From NCBI RefSeq assembly GCF_000010285.1, contig NC_010617.1:806001-870000 (forward strand): a stretch of 64,000 nt of DNA, read 5' to 3'. Shown piece after piece: positions 49,357-57,658 of this stretch. Each line of letters starts with the position of its first letter. The stretch's first letter is position 1. Origin of the DNA: Kocuria rhizophila DC2201. Its GTDB lineage: Bacteria; Actinomycetota; Actinomycetes; Actinomycetales; Micrococcaceae. The notes under the pieces were generated by a model. It was not told where the DNA came from and ran no database searches. It was given only the letters and a program-made list of their open reading frames with translations. A program made the position numbers and the translations under genes.

Positions 49357-50715
49357 TCAGCGGCTCGACGCCGCCCCGGTGAGGGGCAGCACCCGCAGCC
49401 CCGCTCGGGGGTCGCTGCGCGGTGTGCCGCCCCGGGCGAAGTCCGCCCACGCGCGGCGCAGCCGGGCGCCGTCGGAGAGGACCTGCTCCCACGTGTGCCC
49501 CTCCACCAGCGGGGTGCGCTCCCACACGTCGTGGCCCGGGAACAGCAGGGGCAACTCCGAGATGTGCGCACCTGCCACCGGGTTGCGGCCCACACCCCAC
49601 GAGAACTCGTACCGGTACCCGGTGCCCCCGGCCTGCGCGTGGCGCTGCGCGAAGCGCTCCGCGCCCCGGCCGTAGAGGCGCCGGGTGAAGGGCGTGATGA
49701 GCAGCCGCTCCACGCGTCTGGCCCTGCGGGGGTGCTGCATCCGGGAGAGCAGTGGTGGGATGCGGGCGGTGAACAGGGCCGCTTCCCGCGTGGTGTGGCC
49801 CACGAGGACCTCCACGTGCGGCGCCGCCTCCCGCCACGCCGTGTCGAGCTCGGCCTCCGCGGGCAGGGGGTCGTGGCCGTACTGCAGCCCGAAGGGCATC
49901 TGCCCCTTGAGCCCGTGCCGCACGGCCGCCTGGGCCACCCGCTGCTGCACGGCGCGCACCTGCTCCAGCGGCGCGTCCCGGGCCAGCGGTGCGGCGGTGG
50001 CGGCCATGAGGGCGCTCATCCTCGCCCGGCCCCTGAGCAGTCCGAAGGGCGCGCTCTGGATGATCGCCCTCCGGAACAGGCCCCGGGCCTGCGGCACGAC
50101 CATGAGGTGCGCCACGGCGTCCCCGCCCGCGGACTGCCCGAAAGCCGTCACGCTACCGGGGTCCCCGCCGAACGCCGCGATGTTCTCCCGCACCCAGCGC
50201 AGCGCGGCCACGATGTCCAGCAGCCCCAGGTTGGCGGGGATGTCCTCCCCGTTGCCGAGGAAGCCGAGCAGCCCCAGCCGGTAGGTCACGCTGACCACCA
50301 CCACGTGCTGCTCGGCCACGAGCGCGGCGGGGTCGTAGAACGGGGCGTCCCCTCCACCGGCCGCGTAGGAACCCCCGTGGATCCACACCATCACGGGCAG
50401 CGAGGCATCCGCGGGGGTGCCCGCCGGTACCGTCACAGACAGCCTCAGGCAGTCCTCGTCCTGGGGCAGGTCCCCGATGTTGCTGCCCACGATCTCGTCC
50501 AGGAACGGCATGGGTGGCTGCGGGCACGCGGGCGCGGGCTCCGTGGCGTGGACGGGGGACGACGCCGCGGCTGCCGGCTGCGGACGCTCGTACCGTCCCG
50601 CGCGGGCGTACCGGATGCCGGTGGCCCGGTCCACGGGGCCGTCGTGGCGTCCGATCACGGTGCCGCACGGAGCACTCCAGCGGGGCGCTCCGGCGCCAGC
50701 GGGGGTCTCAGTCAC
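49357..50715 (-). CDS. Type B carboxylesterase
   Basis: The product is 452 residues from GTG at 50715, overlapping the preceding GNAT stop by 8 bases. Family landmarks: QDEDCLRLSVTVPAG (residues 85-99), oxyanion hole WIHGGSY (111-117), nucleophile FGQSAGG with Ser195, and GAHISELPLLF near residue 388 with the likely catalytic His. The acidic member is probably the Glu/Asp before LVGHTTREAALF. It hydrolyses carboxylic esters of unknown identity, in the cytoplasm (no signal peptide). An Ala/Pro insert at residues 45-70 is coded by a GACGACGCCGC copy (50558). It is shorter than the roughly 500-residue norm. Confidence 0.88.
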   Translation of the reverse strand: MTETPAGAGAPRWSAPCGTVIGRHDGPVDRATGIRYARAGRYERPQPAAAASSPVHATEPAPACPQPPMPFLDEIVGSNIGDLPQDEDCLRLSVTVPAGTPADASLPVMVWIHGGSYAAGGGDAPFYDPAALVAEQHVVVVSVTYRLGLLGFLGNGEDIPANLGLLDIVAALRWVRENIAAFGGDPGSVTAFGQSAGGDAVAHLMVVPQARGLFRRAIIQSAPFGLLRGRARMSALMAATAAPLARDAPLEQVRAVQQRVAQAAVRHGLKGQMPFGLQYGHDPLPAEAELDTAWREAAPHVEVLVGHTTREAALFTARIPPLLSRMQHPRRARRVERLLITPFTRRLYGRGAERFAQRHAQAGGTGYRYEFSWGVGRNPVAGAHISELPLLFPGHDVWERTPLVEGHTWEQVLSDGARLRRAWADFARGGTPRSDPRAGLRVLPLTGAASSR

Positions 50716-51148
50716 CGGGGCCCTCCAGACGCAGGCTCATCCCGACGGTGCGCGGTGCCCTGTCCTCGAAGCCGTGACGCGCGTACAGGGGCTGGCCGGG
50801 ACCGTCGGCCATGAGGCTCACGTAGGCGCCCGGGGGAGCGGAGGCGCGGATGGTGTCCAGCAGGTGCTCGAGGACGGCGCTTCCCAGGCCCTGACGCTGG
50901 TGCTCGGGCAGCACGGCCATGTCGATCACGTGGAAGTACCACCCGCCGTCCCCGATCACACGGCCCATGCCCACCGTGGCCCCGCTCTGGACGTGGCGCA
51001 CGTGCACGGCGGCCCACGCACCCGCAATGCCGGCCTCGGCCTGCTCGCGGGTCTTGGGGTGCATGCCGGTGTCCCGGCGCAGTGCGAGGTAGTCGACCAC
51101 GGAGGGCGGACCCTCCAGCAGGGTGTATCCGGGACGAACGTCGGTCAT
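50708..51148 (-). CDS. GNAT-family N-acetyltransferase
   Basis: The product is 146 residues from ATG at 51148. The acetyl-CoA motif is VLPEHQRQGLGSAVLEHLL near residue 84 (R/Q-x-x-G-x-G/A), preceded by the beta-4 strand GGWYFHVIDMA and followed by PLYARHGFEDRAPRTVGMSL, the usual C-terminal signature of GNAT proteins. The acceptor molecule is unknown. It is co-transcribed with the carboxylesterase downstream, with an 8-bp overlap, so the pair may modify the same small molecule. Confidence 0.9.
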   Translation of the reverse strand: MTDVRPGYTLLEGPPSVVDYLALRRDTGMHPKTREQAEAGIAGAWAAVHVRHVQSGATVGMGRVIGDGGWYFHVIDMAVLPEHQRQGLGSAVLEHLLDTIRASAPPGAYVSLMADGPGQPLYARHGFEDRAPRTVGMSLRLEGPGD

Positions 51149-51258
51149 GGGACCATCCTGGCCCACCCGTCCGACATGCGCAGCGGCGGTGCCCGTGCGG
51201 CCGGGCCCTATGCTGGTCCCCGGACAGCGGCGGACACGGTCAGAGGAGGCGGCACCCG

Positions 51259-51945
51259 GTGGAGCTCGAGGCGGAGGCCGTGTTCGACGTCGTGGACCTG
51301 CTGGGCGTGCTCACCAACGGCATCCTGGGCGGGGTGGTGGCCCGGCAGCTGCGCATGGACCTCGTGGGGTTCGTGGTGCTCGCGATCGTCTCGGGACTGG
51401 GCGGCGGCATGCTGCGCGACACCCTCCTGCAGCAGGGGTTCCCCGTGGCGCTGACCAATCCCGCGTACCTCACCACGGCGCTCGCGGGCGCACTGGTCGC
51501 CTACCTCATGGTCTTCGGCAGCAAGTGGACCTTCCGGGCGCTGTTCGTCGCGGACTGCCTCTCCGTGGGCTGCTGGGCCGCCACCGGCACCGTCAAGGCG
51601 CTCGGCGCGGGGCTCGCGTGGCCGCCCGCGATCCTGCTGGGCGTGGTCACGGCGGTGGGCGGCGGCATGATCCGCGACATCGCCGTGGGCCGGCTGCCCG
51701 CGATCTTCGGGGGCAACACCCTTTATGCCACAAGTGCGCTGCTCGCGAGCGGTCTCATGGCCCTGCTCTCCGTGCTCGGGCACCCCACGTGGGGCATGGC
51801 CGGGGCCATCGTGCTCAGCGCCGTGCTCAGCGTGTCCGCGCGGCGCTTCGGCTGGCGCCTGCCCGGCCCCGCCAACCTCAGCCCCGGGGCGCTGAAACGG
51901 CTGCGGCGCCACCCCACGCCGGGCAAGCACACGCGCCGCGGCTGA
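51259..51945 (+). CDS. TRIC-type cation channel family (UPF0126/YadS) membrane protein
   Basis: The product is 228 residues from GTG at 51259 with AGAGGAGG upstream. Two inverted repeats carry the family's double-glycine motifs: VSGLGGGMLRDTLL near residue 50 and VTAVGGGMIRDIAVGRLPAI near 135. Seven helices are visible. Prokaryotic members form trimeric monovalent-cation (K+) channels; a glycine-transport role has also been proposed. It is single-gene and diverges from the GNAT-esterase pair with about 110 bp between starts. Confidence 0.9.
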   Translation: MELEAEAVFDVVDLLGVLTNGILGGVVARQLRMDLVGFVVLAIVSGLGGGMLRDTLLQQGFPVALTNPAYLTTALAGALVAYLMVFGSKWTFRALFVADCLSVGCWAATGTVKALGAGLAWPPAILLGVVTAVGGGMIRDIAVGRLPAIFGGNTLYATSALLASGLMALLSVLGHPTWGMAGAIVLSAVLSVSARRFGWRLPGPANLSPGALKRLRRHPTPGKHTRRG

Positions 51946-52232
51946 GCCTCGGCCCGGGGCCCTGCCGTGGCCGGCGCGCGGTGCCACGGGCCCCTCCCTC
52001 GAGTGCGGGCACCCCGCTCACACGGCCCACCGCACAAAGGACGCGCGGCGGAAGGGGGCGCTGCGCGCTCGGGTGCTGGGGGAGGATGCTCACGGTCGCA
52101 GACTACCCGGGCCTGTGGGCTGGATGGGGGGACAACACCTCTGCGCTCTCCAGATGACGCACACGGGTCTCGGCGGCCCAGCCCGGAACTGGCCCGCCGG
52201 GGCGTGCGCCTCTCCGTCCGCAGGGCCCCCGC

Positions 52233-52238
52233 TACGCT
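52233..52238 (+). promoter_or_regulatory. Predicted -10 (TACGCT) for leaderless trhO
   Basis: TACGCT ends 6 bases before ATG 52245. Confidence 0.5.
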
Positions 52239-52244
52239 GGTTCC

Positions 52245-53135
52245 ATGTCCGTCCCCAAGATCGTGCTGTTCTACGTGTTCACCCCGCTCGCGGACCCGGA
52301 GGCCGTGAAGCTGTGGCAGCTGAACCTCGCGCAGCGCTCCGGGGTGAAGGGCCGGATCATCGTCTCGGAGCAGGGCATCAACGCCACCGTGGGCGGGGAC
52401 ATCCATGACGTGAAGGCCTACGTCCGCGGCCTCAAGGAGTACGCCCCGTTCCAGCACGCGGACATCAAGTGGTCCGACGGGGCGGGGGACGACTTCCCAC
52501 GGCTGAGCGTGAAGGTCCGCCCGGAGCTCGTGACGTTCGACGCCCCGGACCTCATCCGCGTCACCGAGCACGGCGTGGAGGGCGGAGGCACACACCTGAC
52601 ACCCCACGAGGTGCACGAGCTCGTGGAGCGGCGCGGTGAGGACGTGGTGTTCTTCGACGGCCGCAACCAGCTGGAGGCGGAGATCGGGAGATTCCGCGGC
52701 GCCGTCGTGCCCCGCACCGAGACCACGCGGGACTTCCTGCGGGAGCTGGACTCCGGCGCCTACGACCATCTCAAGGACAAGGCCCTGGTGACCTACTGCA
52801 CCGGCGGGATCCGCTGCGAGGTGCTGAGCGGGCTGCTGCGCAACCGCGGGTTCCGGGACGTGTACCAGCTGGACGGCGGGATCGTGCGCTACGGGGAGGC
52901 CTACGGGGACCGCGGCCTGTGGGACGGGTCCCTCTACGTCTTCGACGAGCGCCGGCACATGGAGTTCTCGCTCTCGGCCCGGTCCCTGGGGCGGTGCGTG
53001 CAGTGCGGGGAGGCCACGCCCCGGTACGTGAACTGCGCCAACCAGCAGTGCCGCCGGCTGTTCCTGTGCTGCGAGACCTGCACGGGCGCGGGAGCCCGGA
53101 CCCGGTGCGCGGACTGCGTCCCGGTGGCCGCCTGA
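52245..53135 (+). CDS. trhO: tRNA uridine(34) hydroxylase TrhO (rhodanese-domain protein)
   Basis: The product is 296 residues. The N-terminal domain has [16 protein letters not shown] and [19 protein letters not shown], typical of TrhO/YceA. The central rhodanese domain contains [15 protein letters not shown] and the catalytic loop YCTGGIRCE near residue 186. The C-terminal part carries [14 protein letters not shown]...[11 protein letters not shown], a zinc-binding-like Cys cluster seen in this family. It hydroxylates U34 of wobble-position tRNAs (ho5U) using oxygen. It probably has a leaderless mRNA. Confidence 0.93.
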   Translation: MSVPKIVLFYVFTPLADPEAVKLWQLNLAQRSGVKGRIIVSEQGINATVGGDIHDVKAYVRGLKEYAPFQHADIKWSDGAGDDFPRLSVKVRPELVTFDAPDLIRVTEHGVEGGGTHLTPHEVHELVERRGEDVVFFDGRNQLEAEIGRFRGAVVPRTETTRDFLRELDSGAYDHLKDKALVTYCTGGIRCEVLSGLLRNRGFRDVYQLDGGIVRYGEAYGDRGLWDGSLYVFDERRHMEFSLSARSLGRCVQCGEATPRYVNCANQQCRRLFLCCETCTGAGARTRCADCVPVAA

Positions 53136-53200
53136 CGGACCAGCCACTCGCACGACCCCGTGGCGGCCGCCGTCACCCACCCCGAGACCAGGAGACCACC

Positions 53201-53875
53201 GTGGAGAACCCTCAACCCACCGTCACCGACGCCGCAGTGACCGCCCTGCACACCGGGGAGGTGCGGGCTCACCGGTGGGACGGCCGGGAGCTGGAGACCG
53301 CCGCCGAGAAGTCACCGCGTACCGGGAGGCTCTTCCTGAGCGGCACCGGGTTCATCGGGGACGAACAGGGCGACCTCCAGCACCACGGCGGTCCGGACAA
53401 GGCGGTGTGCTGCTACGCGGCCGAGAACTACGACGCGTGGTGCGCGGAGGGGCGGGACCTCGGCCCCGGGGCGTTCTCGGAGAACCTCACCCTGCGCGGT
53501 GCCACGGAGGACCGCGTGTTCCTGGGCGACACGTTCCAGGTGGGCACCGCACTGGTCCAGGTCACCCAGCCGCGGACCCCCTGCAACACCATCTCGCGCC
53601 GCTGGTCGGACTGGGACCTGCCGCGGGAGATGGAGCGGACGGCCCGTACCGGCTTCTACCTGCGGGTCCTGCGGGAGGGCCACGTGGGCGCCGGGGACGC
53701 CTTTGAATTCATGAGCCGGCCCTCGGGTGCGGTGTCCGTGGGCGACGTCGTGCGCATCATGGCCGCCGGGACCGTGGACCGGGAGGCATACCGTGGCCTG
53801 GCGTCCGCGCCCGAGTTCCCGGAGCAGTGGCGCCGCAAGGTCCTGCGCCGACTCGGGGAGAACGGTCTGCTGTGA
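53201..53875 (+). CDS. MOSC domain protein (YiiM type)
   Basis: The product is 224 residues from GTG at 53201 with CCAGGAGACC upstream. The MOSC core: VRAHRWDGRELETAAEKSPR, LSGTGFIGDEQGDLQHHGGP near residue 50, AFSENLTLRGATEDRVFLGD, and the conserved Cys in QPRTPCNTISRRW near residue 130. MOSC domains bind sulphur or molybdenum cofactor. YiiM-like enzymes reduce 6-hydroxyaminopurine-type N-hydroxylated bases, together with CysJ. A C-terminal three-helix unit (REAYRGLASAPEFPEQW) follows, as in YiiM. Cytoplasmic. Confidence 0.9.
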   Translation: MENPQPTVTDAAVTALHTGEVRAHRWDGRELETAAEKSPRTGRLFLSGTGFIGDEQGDLQHHGGPDKAVCCYAAENYDAWCAEGRDLGPGAFSENLTLRGATEDRVFLGDTFQVGTALVQVTQPRTPCNTISRRWSDWDLPREMERTARTGFYLRVLREGHVGAGDAFEFMSRPSGAVSVGDVVRIMAAGTVDREAYRGLASAPEFPEQWRRKVLRRLGENGLL

Positions 53876-54134
53876 GCGCACGACGCCGCCGCCGTCCGGG
53901 CCCGCACCCGGCGCACCTGCCGCTCGCGCGTGCGGGGTCGACCCGTCCCGTCCCGGCCCGATCCGGACTCGCCCTGCGCCGTGCGCCCGGAAACGACCCC
54001 GGGCCCCGATCACCCCTGCAGGACGCGGTTCCCGCCGGGTGCGCCAACGGTCCCGGGCAGTATCGCGCCCCGTTCTCGATCCAGCCCCGACACGCACCCC
54101 GTCCGAGACACCGAGCAGCGAGAAGGAACCCGCG

Positions 54135-54983
54135 ATGACCCAGGACGCCGCCCACCCGTTGCCGCACCCCCTCACCGGGCAGCCGTTCCCCTCGCCGGTG
54201 CCGCCCGGCACAGGGTGGCCCGAGGACCCCGCCGCCACAGACACCCCCGTGGCGCACGACGCCGCCGCGGTGCGCGATCTCGCCGCGACCGCCGAGGACG
54301 TGGACCAGCTCAACGCGATGGCCAGCGTGTGCCGTGCGTGCGAACGGCTCGTGCAGTGGCGTGAGGACGTGGCGGAGACCAAGCGCGCATCCTTCGCGGG
54401 CGAGCCGTACTGGGGCAGACCCGTGCCGTCCTACGGGGACCCCCGGGCGCGCGTGGCGGTCATCGGGCTGGCCCCCGCGGCGAACGGCGGGAACCGCACG
54501 GGGCGCATGTTCACGGGGGACCGGGCGGGGGACTGGATCTACGCGGCCCTGCACCGCGCGGGGTTCGCCGAGCACGAGACCGTGAGCACCGCCGGCGACG
54601 GCCAGGCACTGCACGGGGTCCGCATGGTCGCCCCCGTGCGCTGCGCCCCGCCCGCCAACAAACCGACGCCCGACGAGAAGGCCGCGTGCGGTGGCTGGTT
54701 CGACCGTGAGATCGCCCTGCTCACCGAGCTGCGGGGCATCCTGGCGCTCGGCGGCATCGCGTGGCAGACCGTGCTCGCCGCGGCCGTGCGGATGGGCTGG
54801 GAAGTGCCCCGGCCGCGCCCGAAGTTCGGGCACGGCGTCGTCGTGCCCCTGCGCACCCCCGACGGCCGGGACGTGCGGCTGGTGGGCTGCTACCACGTGA
54901 GCCAGCGCAACACCTTCACGGGTCTGCTCACCGAGCAGATGCTCGACGGCGCCCTGGCCCTGGCCGCCTCGGCGGGCACCTGA
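54135..54983 (+). CDS. udgB: Family 5 uracil-DNA glycosylase (UDGb)
   Basis: The product is 282 residues from ATG at 54135 with AGAAGGAA upstream. The UDGb motifs are clear: VIGLAPAANGGNRTGRMFTG near residue 112 (motif GLAPAxxGGNRTGR) and CYHVSQRNTFTG near 255 (H-x-S-Q-x-N). Cys residues in SVCRACERLV and PVRCAPPANKPT belong to the 4Fe-4S cluster of thermo-UDG-like enzymes. It removes uracil and hypoxanthine from double-stranded DNA. It is the third base-excision glycosylase in this window. The N-terminal 45 residues are Pro-rich. Confidence 0.92.
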   Translation: MTQDAAHPLPHPLTGQPFPSPVPPGTGWPEDPAATDTPVAHDAAAVRDLAATAEDVDQLNAMASVCRACERLVQWREDVAETKRASFAGEPYWGRPVPSYGDPRARVAVIGLAPAANGGNRTGRMFTGDRAGDWIYAALHRAGFAEHETVSTAGDGQALHGVRMVAPVRCAPPANKPTPDEKAACGGWFDREIALLTELRGILALGGIAWQTVLAAAVRMGWEVPRPRPKFGHGVVVPLRTPDGRDVRLVGCYHVSQRNTFTGLLTEQMLDGALALAASAGT

Positions 54984-55348
54984 TCGGGGCGCCGAGTGCC
55001 CGACGGCCCGGTGTTGCAGCAGTCCGGCGGGCTCGCCCGTCCAGGCACGTGGCGGGGCCGGTCGCCCGGGTGCGCACGGTCTGCGATCCGGTCGAGCGGG
55101 GCGAGTGGTGCCGCGCCACGGTCTCGCGGGCGCGAAGGGGGCGTGGGCGCGCGAGGAGAACACGCGGACCATGGAGTCAGGGCATCTGGGGCGCGGCGGG
55201 GGCGAGGCGTGGGTGTCCGAGGCGGCTGTCATGGAGGCGCCCGGGGCCCGGTGACGCGGTAGCCCGGTGGGCTCGGCCGCGCTGCCACGTGATGGCGGGC
55301 ATGGGCGGCCCTGTGGCGTTCGGCGCCTCGCCGGTAGGCTGGACGACC
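54984..55348. other. Intergenic region between udgB and the YchJ-like gene
   Basis: These 365 bp show no credible gene, hairpin or repeat. Only the -10 box (TAGGCT) of the downstream gene is recognisable at the right end. Short open frames here have poor codon bias. Confidence 0.45.
55335..55340 (+). promoter_or_regulatory. Predicted -10 (TAGGCT) for leaderless ychJ-like gene
   Basis: TAGGCT ends 8 bases before ATG 55349. Confidence 0.5.
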
Positions 55349-55735
55349 ATGAACGTGTGTCCCTGCGGTGGTGTCCCTGCCGGTGCGTCCTATGAGCAGT
55401 GCTGCGGGCCGGCGCTCGCGAACGATGCGTGGCCCGAAACGGCCGAGGCGCTGATGCGCTCGCGGTACACGGCGTTCGCCCTGGGTGCGGAGGACCACCT
55501 GTTCCGCACGTGGCACCCCGGCACCCGCCCGGCGGACACGACGGTGGACCCGGACACCCGCTGGGCCGGTCTGCAGGTGGACAGCGTGGCCGCGGGGGGA
55601 CCGGAGGACGAGCACGGCATCGTGGAGTTCACCGCACACCACGTCACGGCCGGCCGGCCCGGCAGCATGCACGAGATCTCCGAGTTCGCGCGGCGCGCGG
55701 GCCGCTGGATGTACGTGGGGCCGGCCGCCTGCTGA
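55349..55735 (+). CDS. YchJ-family (UPF0225) protein with SEC-C-type zinc motif
   Basis: The product is 128 residues from ATG at 55349. It begins VCPCGGVPAGASYEQCCGP, the CxC...CC zinc-binding motif also found at SecA C-termini. AEALMRSRYTAFALGAEDHL and RTWHPGTRP follow, then a cystatin/NTF2-like strand set (GLQVDSVAAGG, IVEFTAHH, MHEISEFARRAGRWMYVGP). This is the complete YchJ family length. The function is unknown. Monocistronic. Confidence 0.9.
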   Translation: MNVCPCGGVPAGASYEQCCGPALANDAWPETAEALMRSRYTAFALGAEDHLFRTWHPGTRPADTTVDPDTRWAGLQVDSVAAGGPEDEHGIVEFTAHHVTAGRPGSMHEISEFARRAGRWMYVGPAAC

Positions 55736-55882
55736 GCGCCCGTCCCGGCAGGTGCGGCGCGGCACCGGAACGCGCCGCGAGGTGCCGGACGGGACCGAGG
55801 CCTGCGGGCGGCGTCATCCCCGCAGGCGGCACGCCCGGATCCGGCCCGCCCGCGCGGCCGCCCCCGCCGCGAGGTGCCGCAG

Positions 55883-55888
55883 TAGGGT
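55883..55888 (+). promoter_or_regulatory. Predicted -10 (TAGGGT) for leaderless macrodomain gene
   Basis: TAGGGT ends 6 bases before ATG 55895. Confidence 0.5.
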
Positions 55889-55894
55889 TGGCCC

Positions 55895-56413
55895 ATGAAC
55901 ATCGAGATCCGCAAGGGCGACATCACCAGGGTCGAGACGGACGCGGTCGTCAACGCGGCCAACTCCACGCTGCTCGGCGGCGGGGGAGTGGACGGGGCGA
56001 TCCACCGGGCCGCGGGCAAGCAGCTGCTGGCCGAGTGCCGGAAGCTGCGGGAGACCACGCTGCAGGACGGCCTCCCCGCGGGTCAGGCCGTGGCCACGGG
56101 CGGCTACGAGCTCCCCGCGCGCTGGGTCATCCACACGGTGGGCCCGGTCTACGCCAAGACCAAGGACAAGAGCGACATCCTCGCGTCCTGCTACCGGGAG
56201 TCGCTGCGCGTGGCGGACGAGATCGGTGCGAGGTCGGTGGCGTTCCCGGCCATCTCCGCGGGGATCTACGGATGGCCCATGGACAGCGCCACAAAGATCG
56301 CGGTGGACACGGTGCTGGCCACGGACACGACGGTGGAGACCGTGGTGTTCGTGCCGTTCTCGGCGGACGCGGAAACCGCCTTCCGAGCAGCCCTCGAGGC
56401 CGCGCGGGCCTGA
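55895..56413 (+). CDS. ymdB: Macrodomain O-acetyl-ADP-ribose deacetylase (YmdB type)
   Basis: The product is 172 residues, a single macrodomain. IEIRKGDITRVETDAVVNAA (ADP-ribose adenine Asp and the NAAN strand), LLGGGGVDGAIHRAAG (diphosphate loop), VIHTVGPVY and FPAISAGIYGWP (second loop) are all complete. Such enzymes remove ADP-ribose or acetyl groups from O-acetyl-ADP-ribose and ADP-ribosylated side chains; E. coli YmdB also inhibits RNase III. Cytoplasmic, probably with a leaderless mRNA. A perfect 19-bp hairpin lies about 95 bp after the stop, inside a repeated element. Confidence 0.94.
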   Translation: MNIEIRKGDITRVETDAVVNAANSTLLGGGGVDGAIHRAAGKQLLAECRKLRETTLQDGLPAGQAVATGGYELPARWVIHTVGPVYAKTKDKSDILASCYRESLRVADEIGARSVAFPAISAGIYGWPMDSATKIAVDTVLATDTTVETVVFVPFSADAETAFRAALEAARA

Positions 56414-56486
56414 CCCGCCGCGCGGAACCGATCCACCAGCCACCACTGACCCGGCGCGGCGCAACTGACCCGCCGCGGCACCCTCA

Positions 56487-56565
56487 CGCCCGCACCACCC
56501 AGGGTTACGTGCAGATTTTGCCGAAACTCGACCCCGTTTCGGCAAAATCTGCACTTTTTCCTGGG
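56487..56565 (+). repeat. 79-bp direct repeat, copy 1, containing a perfect 19-bp hairpin
   Basis: This copy matches 57534-57612 at 67 of 79 positions by eye, with no gaps. Within it, 56509-56527 pairs perfectly with 56536-56554 around an 8-base loop, followed by TTTTT and CCTGGG. It is far more AT-rich than the chromosome around it. It could terminate ymdB transcripts. Confidence 0.85.
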
Positions 56566-56776
56566 GCCGCTGGCGGCAAAAAAGGCTGAGCGGTGCCGGT
56601 ACCGTGCACTCCTCCGTTTCAGAGCCCATTCCCGCCGGTGACCGAGACGAAGGAGGTGTCGCTCCGTGTTCCGCAATGCACCGAGCGTCAGGACATCTCG
56701 CGCGCGAAGCTCACGTGACAAGGGCGCGGACATCCGCTCAGGAGATGCCAGCTCTGCCGGGCAGGGAGCGGTATTC

Positions 56777-57340
56777 TCAACCGACGAATTCCGTGGGAAG
56801 ACCCCGCAATGACCGCGCGAGTCGCAGGTCATCCGCGCCCGGTCGTTGCCTGAAGCTCCCTCGGGTCCTTGAGAGTTCCACGAAGCCGAGGGACAAGTAC
56901 AGCCGGATGGCGGGGACATTGGTGGACAGCACCTTCAGCCAGACCTGGTGGCCGTCGTGCTGAGCGGCTCGATCCAACGCCGCGCGCACGAGCTGGCGAG
57001 CCACTCCCTGTCTGTGCGCTGCCGGAGCCGCCGCCAGTCCGGCGATATACCAGTCGCCGAACGGCCCTAACTCTGGGCGTATCGTGATGTAGCCCACGAT
57101 GATCTCGGACTGCCAGGCGACCAGCACGTCCTGCACCGTGGTTCCCGTGGGCGCTCCGAAGAACGGCCGGTCGGCACTCCAGTGCTCACCGGGATCGGTG
57201 CGCGGAGACCATCCGGCGTGGTCGATACGGGCCAGAATCCTGTCGTCCGCTAGACACGCAGGCCGGATGAATATCTCATCGGGCTCCGGCTCCGGCTCCA
57301 GCTCCGGCTGCTCGGCGCGCTCCATGCTGTGGTCACTCAC
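56777..57340 (-). CDS. GNAT-family acetyltransferase between direct repeats
   Basis: The product is 187 residues from GTG at 57340 with GAGAGG six bases upstream (an in-frame ATG at 57325 is a second choice). After an acidic ELEPEPEPDE lead, the GNAT fold begins IFIRPACLADDRIL; the acetyl-CoA segment is AAPAAHRQGVARQLVRAAL near residue 110, and the end is VPAIRLYLSLGFVE. The substrate is unknown. Codon use is less GC-biased than in flanking core genes, and the gene lies alone between two 79-bp repeats. Both facts suggest acquisition by transfer. Confidence 0.85.
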   Translation of the reverse strand: MSDHSMERAEQPELEPEPEPDEIFIRPACLADDRILARIDHAGWSPRTDPGEHWSADRPFFGAPTGTTVQDVLVAWQSEIIVGYITIRPELGPFGDWYIAGLAAAPAAHRQGVARQLVRAALDRAAQHDGHQVWLKVLSTNVPAIRLYLSLGFVELSRTRGSFRQRPGADDLRLARSLRGLPTEFVG

Positions 57341-57533
57341 CTGGCACCTCTCCGGTGGCTTGCTCGGTCCACGACATCATGCAGGACAGATGGTGGCGTG
57401 GGCGGTCATGAACGGGTTGGCCAGCTCTCGTGTGGAGTAAATGCAGATGGGCGAGCCCAAATCAGCATTAGCGGAGTAATTGCGTTAGGAGGACGACGGA
57501 GGGAAGCAGTAGGGGACTGCTGCAAGGCCCCCG

Positions 57534-57612
57534 CGCCCGCACCACATGGGCTTAAGTTCAGCTTTTGCCCAAATTCGACCCAGTGTCGGCAAAACCTGCA
57601 CTTTTTCCTGGG
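57534..57612 (+). repeat. 79-bp direct repeat, copy 2 (hairpin arms degenerated)
   Basis: Same orientation as the copy at 56487-56565, starting 1,047 bp later. The ends (CGCCCGCACCAC and CTGCACTTTTTCCTGGG) are identical, while the hairpin arms have mismatches, so the stem is no longer perfect. It lies 46 bp from the converging mdh stop. Confidence 0.85.
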
Positions 57613-57658
57613 AGGAGGCGGCGTCCACGAGCGGTGCGGCCCCGGCGGCGCGGCCTGA

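Noticed and set aside
57556-57612. The second 79-bp repeat as a simple terminator
   Set aside because: There is no plus-strand gene ahead of it, the stem is degenerate, and the similarity to copy 1 extends well outside the hairpin, so a repeat element explains it better.
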